Positions 1-8,402 of a DNA stretch of 49,503 nt are shown one piece after another. The translations under genes and the position numbers were made by a program. Each line of letters opens with the position of its first letter. Position 1 is the first letter of the stretch. A model generated the notes under the pieces. It was not told the origin of the DNA, did no database searches, and saw only the letters and a list, made by a program, of their open reading frames with translations. The DNA comes from JAOADN01 sp049323795 (lineage in GTDB: Bacteria > Pseudomonadota > Alphaproteobacteria > Rhodobacterales > Rhodobacteraceae). Location: the NCBI GenBank assembly GCA_049323795.1, contig JBMOOH010000058.1:1-49503 (forward strand), written 5' to 3'.

Positions 1-390
1 GCGGCGATCCTCAGGCACGGGGGCATACCGGCCGAGGCCCTCGAGGCCGCCCTCGGCCGCGGCCTTGCCCTCGCCGGCGATCCCTCGCGCCCGAGCGCAC
101 CGGGTCAGCTCGCCTCGCACTACGCTCCGTCGGCGCGCGTCCGGCTCGGGGCGACCTCGGGCGAGCCCGGCGAGATCGTGATCGGCTTCAGCGGCGCGCC
201 GGAGGGCGCCGCATTCGACCTTTCGCCGTCGGGCGACCTCGTCGAGGCCGCGGCGCGCCTGTTCCATCTGCTGCGGGCAGCGGACGCCCTCGCCGGGCCG
301 GGGGGGCGGATCGCGGTGGCGCCGGTCCCCGACACCGGCCTCGGCCGCGCCATCAACGACAGGCTCCGCCGGGCGGCTGCGCCTCGGTAG
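1..390 (+). CDS. tsaC: Threonylcarbamoyl-AMP synthase (Sua5/YrdC family), C-terminal part only
   Basis: This is the 3' end of a gene cut by the window edge; frame 1 is open from base 1 to a TAG at 388-390. The protein makes threonylcarbamoyl-AMP from threonine, bicarbonate and ATP, the precursor of t6A37 in ANN-decoding tRNAs, in the cytoplasm. The visible residues cover the Sua5-specific C-terminal domain: a linker with SAPGQLASHYAP, which in the family closes over the active site, then a small alpha/beta domain ending in GLGRAINDRLRRAA. The catalytic YrdC domain lies outside the window. The linker and ending match the long Sua5 form rather than the short TsaC form. The call rests on motif recognition. 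Confidence 0.85.
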   Translation, partial: AAILRHGGIPAEALEAALGRGLALAGDPSRPSAPGQLASHYAPSARVRLGATSGEPGEIVIGFSGAPEGAAFDLSPSGDLVEAAARLFHLLRAADALAGPGGRIAVAPVPDTGLGRAINDRLRRAAAPR

Positions 391-444
391 GCCCGGGGCC
401 CTCCGGCAGCGACCCGCAGCGCCCGGTCGCGGGCGGTGGCCGCC

Positions 445-475
445 CGCGACGCGGACCGCGACGCGGACCGCGACG
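445..475. repeat. 12-bp tandem repeat, about 2.6 copies
   Basis: The unit CGCGACGCGGAC occurs twice in full at 445-468 and a third partial copy follows to 475. It lies in the 196-bp gap between the Sua5 gene and dprA. No function is apparent; high-GC slippage is the simplest explanation. Confidence 0.7.
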
Positions 476-586
476 GGCGAGAAATTTGCGCACCGGCCGA
501 AAGACCCGCCGAATCGTAACGCCGCATTAACTATCAATGGCCCATGGTGCTCCTGCGAATGAGGCGAAGGCACGGGGCTTCAAGGT

Positions 587-1794
587 TTGTTCTCTTACCT
601 CACCCCCTTCACCCCACCCACCACGGAAGATGACAGACTCTCGTGGCTTCGTCTCATTCGTTCCCGTCGCGTGGGTGTGGCGACGTTCCACCGACTCCTC
701 GCTGAACACGGCACCGCGCAGGCCGCGCTTGCCGCGCTTCCCGAAATCGCCCGGGCCGCCGGGGTGGACAGCTACGAACCCTGCCCCGCAGGCGTCGCCG
801 CGGCCGAGATGCGCGCGGCGCGCAAGGCAGGGGCCCGCCTCGTCTGCCTCGGCGACCCCGACTACCCCGCCGATCTTGCGCAGGTCGCCGATGCCCCGCC
901 GGTCTTCTGGCTCTGTGGCGACGCCGCGCTTCTCGCCCGCCCGATGGTCGCGCTCGTCGGCGCGCGGAACGCCTCCTCGCTCGGCGGGCGCATGGGCCGC
1001 GCCCTGGCCGAGGGGCTGGCAGCAGCCGGCCTCGTCGTCGTCTCGGGCCTCGCCCGCGGAATCGACACGGTCGCGCACAGGGCCGCGCTTCCGGGTGGCA
1101 CCGTCGCCGTCATGGCAGGCGGTCTCGACGTGATCTACCCGCCCGAAAACGAAGCCCTCGCCGCGGAGATCGCGGCCAAGGGCGCGCTCGTGTCCGAACA
1201 GCCCTTCGGCCTTGCCGCGCAGGCCCGCCACTTCCCGCTCCGCAACCGCATCATCTCGGGCCTTTCCCGGGCGATCGTCGTGGTCGAGGCCGCGGCGGGG
1301 TCGGGCAGCCTGATCACCGCCCGCACCGCGCTCGACCAGGGGCGCGAGGTGATGGCGGTGCCCGGCCATCCCTTCGACGCCCGCGCGGGCGGCTGCAACC
1401 AGCTCATCCGCGACGGGGCGATGCTTGTTCGCGGGGCACAGGATGTCCTCGCCGTGCTCGGCATCGCGGCCGAGAGCCCGGCCGGAACGCGCCTCCCCGC
1501 GCCGGGTGCCGCCGTCCCGCAGTCCGCCCGGCACCCCGCGCGCGGGCACGCCCCGGACANNNNNNNNNNCGCGCCGGCGCCGGCGACCCCGCCCCGCCGG
1601 AGCGGCCCGCGGCCGAAATCCGCGCCCTCCACGGCCGCATCCTGGACAGCCTCGGCCCCTCCCCCCTGGCCGAGGATCAGCTCATCCGCGATCTCGGAGT
1701 TCCTGCCGCGCACATCGCGCCCGAACTTGTCGCGCTGGAGCTCGAAGGACGCATTGCGCGCCAGGCGGGCGGCCTTCTCTCGCGCCTTTCTTGA
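587..1794 (+). CDS. dprA: DNA-processing protein DprA, with an assembly gap
   Basis: DprA binds incoming single-stranded DNA and loads RecA during natural transformation. An N-terminal SAM-like helical part (about residues 1-85) precedes the Rossmann-like DNA_processg_A domain, with VALVGARNASSLGGRMGRAL, VVSGLARGIDTVAHRAAL and the GSGSLITA segment. Ten Ns at 1560-1569 interrupt the linker; beyond them the winged-helix (DprA_WH) domain continues in a different frame, from about 1600 to a TGA at 1792-1794. The frame change is therefore set by the unknown gap length and is not proof of a frameshift. The start is TTG at 587: a TGA at 560 closes the frame upstream and no ATG or GTG follows early. 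The call is firm; exact length is unknown. Confidence 0.88.
1560..1569. other. Assembly gap (10 N)
   Basis: A run of ten Ns joins two contigs. The coding frame of dprA differs on the two sides, so ten is a placeholder and not the true gap size. Flanks are very GC-rich, a usual cause of short-read dropout. Confidence 0.97.
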
Positions 1795-1992
1795 CCGCCG
1801 GCACAGTGTCGTTGCGCCTCTCGCCCCGGCGCGCCGCCGCCCCGGGTGGCCGGTCCGGCGACCCCGCCTGCCGCCTGTCGCATTGACAAGACCGCCCTTC
1901 CCCTCCACATGACGCGGGCCGCGAAGGCCGGACAGACCCGGCGCAAGAGCGCCCTGTCGACCCGCCCCAAGCCTGTCAGTCAAGGACCAGTC

Positions 1993-4614
1993 ATGGCCGT
2001 CGTCGTCGTCGAATCCCCCGCCAAGGCCAAGACAATCAACAAGTATCTGGGCGACGGGTTCACGGTTCTCGCCTCCTACGGCCATGTCCGCGACCTGCCC
2101 GCCAAGGACGGATCGGTCGATCCCGAGCACGGATTCGACATGACCTGGGAAGTCGCGCCGGAGTCGAAGAAGCACGTCCGCGCCATCGCCGAGGCGCTCA
2201 GGTCCGACGACACGCTGATCCTCGCCACCGACCCCGACCGCGAGGGCGAGGCGATTTCCTGGCACCTGAAGGAAGCGCTCGTGTCCTCGCTCAGGAAGGG
2301 CAAGACCGTCCGCCGCGTCACCTTCAACGCCATCACCAAGGCCGCCGTGACCGAGGCGATGGCAAAGCCGCGCGACGTCGACATGGAACTGGTCGAGGCC
2401 TACCTCGCCCGCCGCGCGCTCGACTACCTCGTGGGCTTCACCCTCTCGCCCGTCCTCTGGCGGAAGCTCCCCGGCGCGAAGTCGGCGGGGCGCGTGCAGT
2501 CGGTCTGCCTCCGCCTCATCGTCGAGCGCGAGATGGAGATCGAGGCGTTCCGCGCCCGCGAATACTGGACCGTCGCCGCCACGCTCGCCACCCCGCGCGG
2601 CCAGGACTACGAGGCGAAGCTCACGATCCTCGGCGGCAGGAAGCTCGACCGCTACGACATCCCCACCGGCGAGGCCGCGGAACTCGCCGTGCAGGCCGTG
2701 CGGTCACGGTCGCTCAAGGTCGCTGCCGTCGAATCGAGGCCCGCCACGCGGAACCCGTGGCCACCGTTCATGACCTCGACGCTCCAGCAGGAAGCGTCCC
2801 GCAAGCTCGGGATGGGCGCCAAGGCCTGCATGTCGGCCGCCCAGCGCCTCTACGAGGCCGGGCACATCACCTACATGCGCACCGACGGCATCGACATGGC
2901 GCCCGAGGCCGTGCGCGCCGCACGCGACGAGATCGCCCGACGCTTCGGGGCGGCGTACCTGCCCGACTCCCCCCGCATGTACAAGAACAGGGCCAAGAAC
3001 GCGCAGGAAGCCCATGAATGCATCCGGCCCACCGACATGTCGGCCTCGCCCGACAGGCTCCGGGTCGAGGATGACCAGCGCAAGCTCTACGACCTGATCT
3101 GGAAGCGCACCATCGCGAGCCAGATGGCCTCGGCCCGGCTCGAGCGCACCGCCGTCGACATCCTGTCCGACGACGGAGAGGTTGGCCTGCGGGCCACCGG
3201 GCAGGTCGTGATGTTCGACGGCTTCCTCAAGGTCTATGACGAGAGCCGCGACGACCGGACCGACGACGGCGACGAGGAAGACGGCCGCCTGCCGCAGATC
3301 ATGCAGGGCGAACCCGCCGAAAAGCGGAAGGTGACGCCGGAGCAGCACTTCACGCAAGCCCCGCCCCGTTACACCGAGGCGACGCTGGTCAAGCGGATGG
3401 AGGAACTGGGGATCGGCCGCCCCTCGACCTACGCCTCGATCGTCACGACGATCCAGGACCGCGAATACGTGGTCAAGGACAAGGGCCGCCTCATCCCCGA
3501 GGACAAGGGCCGCCTCGTCACCGCGTTCCTTGCCAACTTCTTCCGCCGCTACGTGGAATACGACTTCACCGCCGACCTCGAGGAGGAACTCGACGATATC
3601 TCGGGCGGGCGGCGGAACTGGCAGGACGTGCTCGCCCGCTTCTGGAACGACTTCGCGGCGGCGGTGGCCGAGACGCAGGAGCTTCGCATCGGCGAGGTCC
3701 TCGAGAAGATCGACGACTTCCTCGCCCCCCACCTCTACCCGCCCCGCGCCGACGGGTCCGATCCGCGGCTGTGCCCCACCTGCGGAAAGGGGCGGCTGAA
3801 CCTCAAGACCGCGCGCTCGGGCGGGGCCTTCATCGGCTGCTCGAACTACCCCGACTGCCGCTATACCCGTCCGATCTCCGCGGCGGGCGAAGGCGACGGC
3901 GCGGCAGTGGACGGGCGGGTGCTGGGCCAGGACGAGCACGGGGTCGACATCCTTCTGAAAGCGGGCCGCTTCGGTCCGTACGTCCAGCGCGGCGAGGCGA
4001 CGGCCGAGACGCCCAAGCCCGACCGGGCGAGCCTGCCCAAGGGCTGGTCGGCCGAGGCGATGGACCTCGACCGGGCGCTCCGGCTGCTGGCGCTGCCGCG
4101 TCTGGTCGGCAAGCACCCCGGGGACGGGGCGGATGTCGAGGCCGGGATCGGACGCTACGGACCATACGTGAAGCACAACACGACCTACGCCAACCTGCCC
4201 GAGGTGGACGAGGTCTTCACGATCGGCATGAACCGCGCGGTCGAGGTTCTGGCTGCCAAGGCCGCCCGCGGCCCGCGCGCCGGGGGCGGTGCGCCTGCGC
4301 CGCTGCGCGGGCTCGGGACGCACCCGGATGGCGGGCCGGTCCAGGTGATGGCCGGGCGCTACGGGCCTTACGTCAAGTGGGAGCGGGTGAACGCGACGCT
4401 CCCGAAGGGCGCCGACCCGCAGACCGTGACGCTGGACGAGGCGCTGGCGCTGATCGCCGAAAAGGCGGGCAGGCCCGGCGGCAAGCCGAAAGGCGGTGCG
4501 CCTGGAAAGGCCACGGCCGCGAAATCCGCCAAGACCGCCAAGACCGCCAAGACCGCCAAGACCGCCAAGACCGCCAAGGTGGCGAAACCGCCAAGAGCGC
4601 GCAAGTCCGCCTGA
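1993..4614 (+). CDS. topA: DNA topoisomerase I
   Basis: Type IA topoisomerase, which relaxes negative supercoils. The protein is 873 aa. It opens with the Toprim domain (VVVVESPAKAKTINKYLG at residue 3 on; the DPDREGEAI motif near 80), followed by the type IA central domain with catalytic Tyr294 in ITYMRTDG. One four-Cys zinc finger follows (CPTCGKG...CSNYPDC, about residues 595-620), then three topoisomerase C-terminal repeats marked by GRFGPYV, GRYGPYVK and GRYGPYVKW. A Lys/Thr/Ala tail ends the protein. ATG at 1993 is chosen over upstream in-frame starts because the family begins at this methionine and AAGGA lies at 1982-1986. Confidence 0.97.
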   Translation: MAVVVVESPAKAKTINKYLGDGFTVLASYGHVRDLPAKDGSVDPEHGFDMTWEVAPESKKHVRAIAEALRSDDTLILATDPDREGEAISWHLKEALVSSLRKGKTVRRVTFNAITKAAVTEAMAKPRDVDMELVEAYLARRALDYLVGFTLSPVLWRKLPGAKSAGRVQSVCLRLIVEREMEIEAFRAREYWTVAATLATPRGQDYEAKLTILGGRKLDRYDIPTGEAAELAVQAVRSRSLKVAAVESRPATRNPWPPFMTSTLQQEASRKLGMGAKACMSAAQRLYEAGHITYMRTDGIDMAPEAVRAARDEIARRFGAAYLPDSPRMYKNRAKNAQEAHECIRPTDMSASPDRLRVEDDQRKLYDLIWKRTIASQMASARLERTAVDILSDDGEVGLRATGQVVMFDGFLKVYDESRDDRTDDGDEEDGRLPQIMQGEPAEKRKVTPEQHFTQAPPRYTEATLVKRMEELGIGRPSTYASIVTTIQDREYVVKDKGRLIPEDKGRLVTAFLANFFRRYVEYDFTADLEEELDDISGGRRNWQDVLARFWNDFAAAVAETQELRIGEVLEKIDDFLAPHLYPPRADGSDPRLCPTCGKGRLNLKTARSGGAFIGCSNYPDCRYTRPISAAGEGDGAAVDGRVLGQDEHGVDILLKAGRFGPYVQRGEATAETPKPDRASLPKGWSAEAMDLDRALRLLALPRLVGKHPGDGADVEAGIGRYGPYVKHNTTYANLPEVDEVFTIGMNRAVEVLAAKAARGPRAGGGAPAPLRGLGTHPDGGPVQVMAGRYGPYVKWERVNATLPKGADPQTVTLDEALALIAEKAGRPGGKPKGGAPGKATAAKSAKTAKTAKTAKTAKTAKVAKPPRARKSA
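4531..4575 (+). repeat. Five 9-bp tandem units coding the TopA Lys-rich tail
   Basis: Five perfect copies of AAGACCGCC encode (Lys-Thr-Ala)5; a degenerate copy (AAATCCGCC) precedes them at 4522. Copy number can change by slippage without breaking the frame, altering the length of the basic DNA-binding tail. Confidence 0.9.
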
Positions 4615-4725
4615 CCGCAGGGCGCGTTCCTCGCTTGCCTGCGGTCGCTTCGCCGGCAAGCGCGGAACGCCCCGTCAGGGAGTGACGAGTGGCCTGGGGC
4701 GTAAAGGGGGCCGCCCCTTGGGCCA
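4610..4725. terminator. Two hairpins between convergent topA and helicase genes
   Basis: A long inverted repeat spans 4610-4680: the arm at 4620-4639 pairs with 4655-4672 with one bulge and one mismatch, and CTGAC/GTCAG extends the base. A second hairpin at 4690-4725 uses TGGCC/GGCCA and GGGGCG/CGCCCC. They fill the gap between two convergent genes, a usual place for a bidirectional terminator, but no clear T-tract follows. Confidence 0.5.
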
Positions 4726-4784
4726 CCCCACACACAGCAAAACGCCCGCCAGCAATTGACGGCCGCGCCCTTCAGGAAGTCCGC

Positions 4785-6188
4785 TCAGGCCGCGCGGCGG
4801 CCTTCCGGCCTTCCGCCCGGGCGGCGCCCCCGCCATTTGCCCGGCTTCGCGCCGGAGGGTTTCGACGGTTCGGCCGAAGGCGATGCGCCACCGGACACGA
4901 CCCGAGGCTTCGCGGCCTGCGCTTCATCCGCCCGCCCGGCCTGCGATTGCGGCCGGTTGCCGGCCCCCTGCCCGTACGCGGGCTTCTGGCCCTGCGGCTT
5001 GCCCCCGCGCGCCGGGCGGCCCTGCGGCCGCGCCTTGGTCTGCGCCGCCGCCGGCGCCGTCCAGTCGGCATCGACCAGAACCGGGATCGCCTGCTTCATC
5101 GCCTTCTCGACCGCGCGAAGCTCGTCAAGCTCGGCCGGCGCGCAGAGCGTCACCGCCCGCCCGTCATTCCCCGCCCGCGCCGTGCGCCCGATCCGGTGGA
5201 CGTAGTTCTCGGGGACATTCGGCACGTCGTAGTTGTAGACATGCGCGACCTTCGGAATGTCGATCCCCCGCGCCGCCACGTCAGTCGCGACGAGGATCCT
5301 CATCTCCCCTGCCTTGAACTCGGCGAGCGCCCTGTCCCGCTGGTTCTGGCTCTTGTTGCCGTGGATCGACGCCGCCGCGAAGCCCCACGAGGTCAGGAGC
5401 TTCATCAGCTTCTCGGCCCCGTGCTTGGTGCGGGCAAAGACGATGGCGCGTTCGTCCATGTGCTTCAGGAGATAATCCTCGAGTACCTTGGCCTTGTCGC
5501 CCTGGCTCACGAAATGCGCGCCCTGTTCGATCCGCTCGACGGGCTTGCCCGCGGGGGCCACCTCGATCCGCACCGGATCGGTCAGGTAGCTTGCCGCGAC
5601 CTCGGCCATCAGCTTCGGCATGGTGGCCGAAAAGAGCAGCGTCTGCCGCGCCCTGGGGATCACCTGCGCGATCTTCCGCAGCGAATGGATGAAGCCCATG
5701 TCGAGCATCTGGTCCGCTTCGTCGAGCACGAGGAACCGCACGTCGTTCAGGAACACCGCCCGGCGGTCCATCAGGTCGATAAGCCGCCCCGGCGTCGCCA
5801 CGAGGATATCGGTCCCCTTCGCCAGCCGGTCGGCCTGCGCATTGAGCGACGCGCCCCCGGTCACGACGCAGATGCGCGTGGGCGTGCCTTGCGCGAACTT
5901 GCCCAGGGCTGCCTCGATCTGCTTTGCAAGCTCCCGCGTCGGCGCGAGGATCAGGGCGTGCACCGACCGCGGCGCGGGCTTGCGGCGCTGTGCGGTCAGC
6001 ATCTGGATGATCGGCAGGCCGAAGGCCGCCGTCTTGCCCGTGCCGGTCTGCGCGAGGCCCATCACGTCGCGGCCCTTCAGGACCACGGGGATCGCCTGTG
6101 CCTGGATCGGCGTCGGGTCGGTGAGGTTCTGCTCGGCGAGCCGCTCGAGAAGGCGGTCGATGAGGCCGAGCGATCTGAAATCGGTCAT
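4785..6188 (-). CDS. DEAD-box ATP-dependent RNA helicase (RhlE/CsdA-like)
   Basis: An RNA-unwinding ATPase, likely acting in ribosome assembly or RNA turnover. The protein is 467 aa. The N-terminal RecA domain shows Q motif PTPIQAQAIP, Walker A AQTGTGKT, PTRELA, TPGRLIDL, LDEADQMLDMGF and SAT. The second domain shows IVFARTK, ATDVAARGIDIP and HRIGRTARAG. A Pro/Ala/Gly/Arg-rich basic tail of about 100 residues follows, probably disordered RNA-binding sequence. ATG at 6188 (MTDFRSLGL) is preferred over a longer reading because family members start there and purine-rich AGAAAGAAAAGA lies directly upstream. It is convergent with topA. The helicase class is certain; the subfamily is not. Confidence 0.95.
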   Translation of the reverse strand: MTDFRSLGLIDRLLERLAEQNLTDPTPIQAQAIPVVLKGRDVMGLAQTGTGKTAAFGLPIIQMLTAQRRKPAPRSVHALILAPTRELAKQIEAALGKFAQGTPTRICVVTGGASLNAQADRLAKGTDILVATPGRLIDLMDRRAVFLNDVRFLVLDEADQMLDMGFIHSLRKIAQVIPRARQTLLFSATMPKLMAEVAASYLTDPVRIEVAPAGKPVERIEQGAHFVSQGDKAKVLEDYLLKHMDERAIVFARTKHGAEKLMKLLTSWGFAAASIHGNKSQNQRDRALAEFKAGEMRILVATDVAARGIDIPKVAHVYNYDVPNVPENYVHRIGRTARAGNDGRAVTLCAPAELDELRAVEKAMKQAIPVLVDADWTAPAAAQTKARPQGRPARGGKPQGQKPAYGQGAGNRPQSQAGRADEAQAAKPRVVSGGASPSAEPSKPSGAKPGKWRGRRPGGRPEGRRAA

Positions 6189-6475
6189 TCTTTTCTTTCT
6201 GTGCGGCGGGGACGGGCCCGCCATGATGTGACGCGCCGCTGACCTGCCCGGACGGCAGGGGGCGCTGGTGCCCGAGGTTCGGCTGACGCTCGCCACGGGG
6301 CCGGATGCCCGCGTGGCCGTTCGGCCGAATGGAACCCCTGCGTGACGGTGGGAACCTGTTGTGCGGGCCTGAAAGGCAGCCCCTGCCCAAGCCTCCGGCG
6401 CCGTGATGCGCCCGCCCTGCTCACGCGGCAGGGGGCCTTGGGGTGGACTTCACATGGGCGGCCGCGGCCGGAAAG

Positions 6476-7372
6476 TCAACCGGTTTCCGCGGTCTGCCCG
6501 CCCGGGCCGCCGCCGTGCCCCCGGTCGTAGCCGTTCACCGCGGGCGGGGTCCAGCCTGCCAGCACCTGCGGATCGGGGGCAAGGATTTCGACCGCCAGGG
6601 GATGGCACCGGGCCGCATCCGAGGAATGCTCGGCCGAGCAGTCGCCGCCGGGACAGGCCGACAGGGCCCCGAGCAGGTCGATCTCGGCAAAGAACGCGAT
6701 GGCGTCGCCGGGGCGCACCGGGCTTGCCTTCATCACGTACTGGCCCGTGGACCGGTCGAACCCCGTGCACATGAAGACGTTGAGGACGTCATGGACGTGG
6801 TGCTCGGCGTCGCGCGCCGCCAGGCCGAGATGCGCGCCGAGCGCCCGGGACAGGTTCGAATGGCAGCAATGGTGATACTGCCCGCCGTGGCTCAGCAGGT
6901 TGTGCGTGTAGGGATCGCACCGTGTGCCGATCACGTCGTGGACCGAGCACCCGAACGCGTCGAAGCCGTACCAGTCGAGCGTGTCCTCGATGATCGTGGC
7001 CATCGGGCGAAGGTGGGGAAAGCAAGACCACATGCGGTCGCCGGTCGACAGGTGCGTGCCGTGCAGCGCCCGCGTCTTGCCGGAATAGAACCGCTCGGAA
7101 AGATCGGCCGCGTTCCACAGGTTCAGGTCGCCGACCTGCGGCCCTTCGGTCGAGACGATCCGGAAGACATGGCCTGCGGGGACGTGGAAGACCCGCGCAT
7201 CGCGCGGAGGAACCGCCAGGCCGCCGACCTTCCGCAGACCCGCCCGCACGCGCGCGAGGAAGTCGGCGTCGGGGGCGGGAAGGTCATCGACCGGATAGCA
7301 GATGACCGGCGGAACGGCACGGCGCGCCTCGGCGTCGGAAGGAAGAGGAGTTTCGGGGGTCCGGGGTTTCAT
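6476..7372 (-). CDS. DUF1989 domain protein (urea carboxylase-associated family)
   Basis: The protein is 298 aa. It carries the DUF1989 signature: GHVFRIVSTEGPQVGDLNLW near residue 70, then a Cys/His-rich block with TRCDPYTHNLL and GGQYHHCCHSNL, and a C-terminal PVRPGDAIAFFAEIDLL. Related proteins sit beside urea carboxylase/allophanate hydrolase genes, but no such genes are nearby, so the substrate is open. The conserved Cys and His residues look like metal ligands. ATG at 7372 has GAGG about nine bases upstream. Flanking intergenic stretches suggest a single-gene unit. Confidence 0.85.
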   Translation of the reverse strand: MKPRTPETPLPSDAEARRAVPPVICYPVDDLPAPDADFLARVRAGLRKVGGLAVPPRDARVFHVPAGHVFRIVSTEGPQVGDLNLWNAADLSERFYSGKTRALHGTHLSTGDRMWSCFPHLRPMATIIEDTLDWYGFDAFGCSVHDVIGTRCDPYTHNLLSHGGQYHHCCHSNLSRALGAHLGLAARDAEHHVHDVLNVFMCTGFDRSTGQYVMKASPVRPGDAIAFFAEIDLLGALSACPGGDCSAEHSSDAARCHPLAVEILAPDPQVLAGWTPPAVNGYDRGHGGGPGGQTAETG

Positions 7373-7799
7373 CCGGCGCTGCCTCGGCCTGCCGGCGCCC
7401 GTGCGGCATCGGCAGCACCTTGGAGCCGCGGCGCAGGGCGTCAAGGGGTTTTCGTGGGTTTTCCCGTCCTGCCCTTCGCCGCTCGGGCCTCAGAGGCTGA
7501 CCGCCTCGGCCGCCAGCACCGTCGGCAGGCGCCGTGCGGCGAAGACCGAGCCCGAGTTTGCCCCGAAGCAGACCCCCACCGCGCCGGCGTGCCGGCCGAC
7601 ATCGCCTGCCTCAGCACGGCGAAGAAGCGGCTCTCCTGCGGCAGACCTTCGCGCCTTGCCTGCCGGCCCGTCCCTCATCACTCGACACCCGTTACGCGAC
7701 CGCCACACCGCGCCCCGGCGACGCAGGGACGCCGCGGACACGTCGGGCGCGACATGAGCCAAGCATCCGTCCCCGGGTTCGCCGGGGAACCGGGGGGTG
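7373..7799. other. Gene-poor stretch of 427 bp
   Basis: No convincing intact gene was found here. On the minus strand about 7490-7670 has coding-like third positions and reads as one plausible protein only if a frame change is allowed at a G5 run (7573-7577); this is reported as a possible remnant in the findings. The rest shows no recognisable gene, RNA or repeat. Confidence 0.5.
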
Positions 7800-7964
7800 T
7801 CAACCGCGGCGCGAGCCGGGGAATGCCAGAACACGCTCGAGCGCGCGCAGGTCGTTGTAATCCCGCGCCAGACGATAGGCGCGCCCCGCCTCGTCGGCGA
7901 AGGCAACCGCCCCGGTCAAGGAGGCGACGGCACGAGTGGCGAGACTGCGAAGGGAAGTCATCAT
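7800..7964 (-). CDS. Small hypothetical protein, 54 aa
   Basis: ATG at 7964 is preceded by GGGAGATCAC, a strong ribosome site, which is the main support for this short gene. The product begins MMTSLRSLATRAVASL and continues as a predicted amphipathic helix with FADEAGRAYRLARDYNDL. It resembles in style the short helical proteins common in Rhodobacteraceae, but no named family was recognised; DUF1127-like proteins were considered and not confirmed. It lies 148 bp downstream of the small membrane protein at 8113-8376 on the same strand. Function unknown. Confidence 0.5.
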   Translation of the reverse strand: MMTSLRSLATRAVASLTGAVAFADEAGRAYRLARDYNDLRALERVLAFPGSRRG

Positions 7965-8112
7965 GTGATCTCCCGAATGAACTCGTTTCGGACATTTCCG
8001 ACATGGGCATCCCCGGCGGGCCGGACCAGTCTCGTGCCCGGCAATTCCGTCATGCGCGCCATGCATGGCGCCTCCGCGGGGACATCCGGACGCGCCGGGC
8101 CGTCACCGGGGG

Positions 8113-8376
8113 TCATAGCGTCCGCGGCCTGATGTGCCGTTTGCATGTCTGCGGGCGTCTGCGGCCTTTGCCGTAGCCGGTCTGGCCACAGGCGGAACAT
8201 GTCCAGCGGCTCAGGCTTGTGTGATTGCCCGCCTTGTCCCGGTTCCACCGGCACGGAGGACGCTCCGGCCTCCGTGCCTTGACGACGGCCCGGACGCCGA
8301 GAGCAACCAGAAGCGCCGCAACCACGGCAAGCAGCCCGGCCTGGAGGCCGACCATGCCTGGAACGAACGCGTCCAT
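8113..8376 (-). CDS. Small membrane protein with zinc-ribbon-like tail, 87 aa
   Basis: An N-terminal transmembrane helix (about residues 9-30, LQAGLLAVVAALLVALGVRA) is followed by a basic region with four cysteines: PPCRW, then CSACG about 20 residues later, then TCKR. This arrangement could bind one zinc ion. The stop of sdhB is 26 bp upstream on the same strand, so it is probably the last gene of the sdh operon. ATG at 8376 has AGGTG upstream. I recognise similar small proteins in Rhodobacteraceae but know no function. A role near succinate dehydrogenase is inferred only from position. Confidence 0.65.
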   Translation of the reverse strand: MDAFVPGMVGLQAGLLAVVAALLVALGVRAVVKARRPERPPCRWNRDKAGNHTSLSRWTCSACGQTGYGKGRRRPQTCKRHIRPRTL

Positions 8377-8402
8377 CGGCTGGCACCTGGCCTGAGTGAT
8401 GC

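Noticed and set aside
537..1133. Plus-strand open frame starting at ATG 537, overlapping dprA
   Set aside because: Its translation is Arg/Pro/Ser-rich and out of frame with DprA, whose motifs are clear in the other frame.
1846..1992. N-terminal extension of TopA by 49 residues
   Set aside because: The family starts at the later methionine (1993), which has AAGGA upstream; the extension is low-complexity and overlaps the intergenic region.
2704..4659. Long minus-strand open frame over topA, and similar frames over mdh, pyk, rnr and the suc genes
   Set aside because: These are mirror images of real genes in GC-rich sequence; none shows family motifs or a sensible ribosome site.
6853..6860. 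GGTTCGAA, the T-loop motif of tRNA genes
   Set aside because: It lies inside the DUF1989 gene and no cloverleaf arms could be built around it. No tRNA gene was found in the window.
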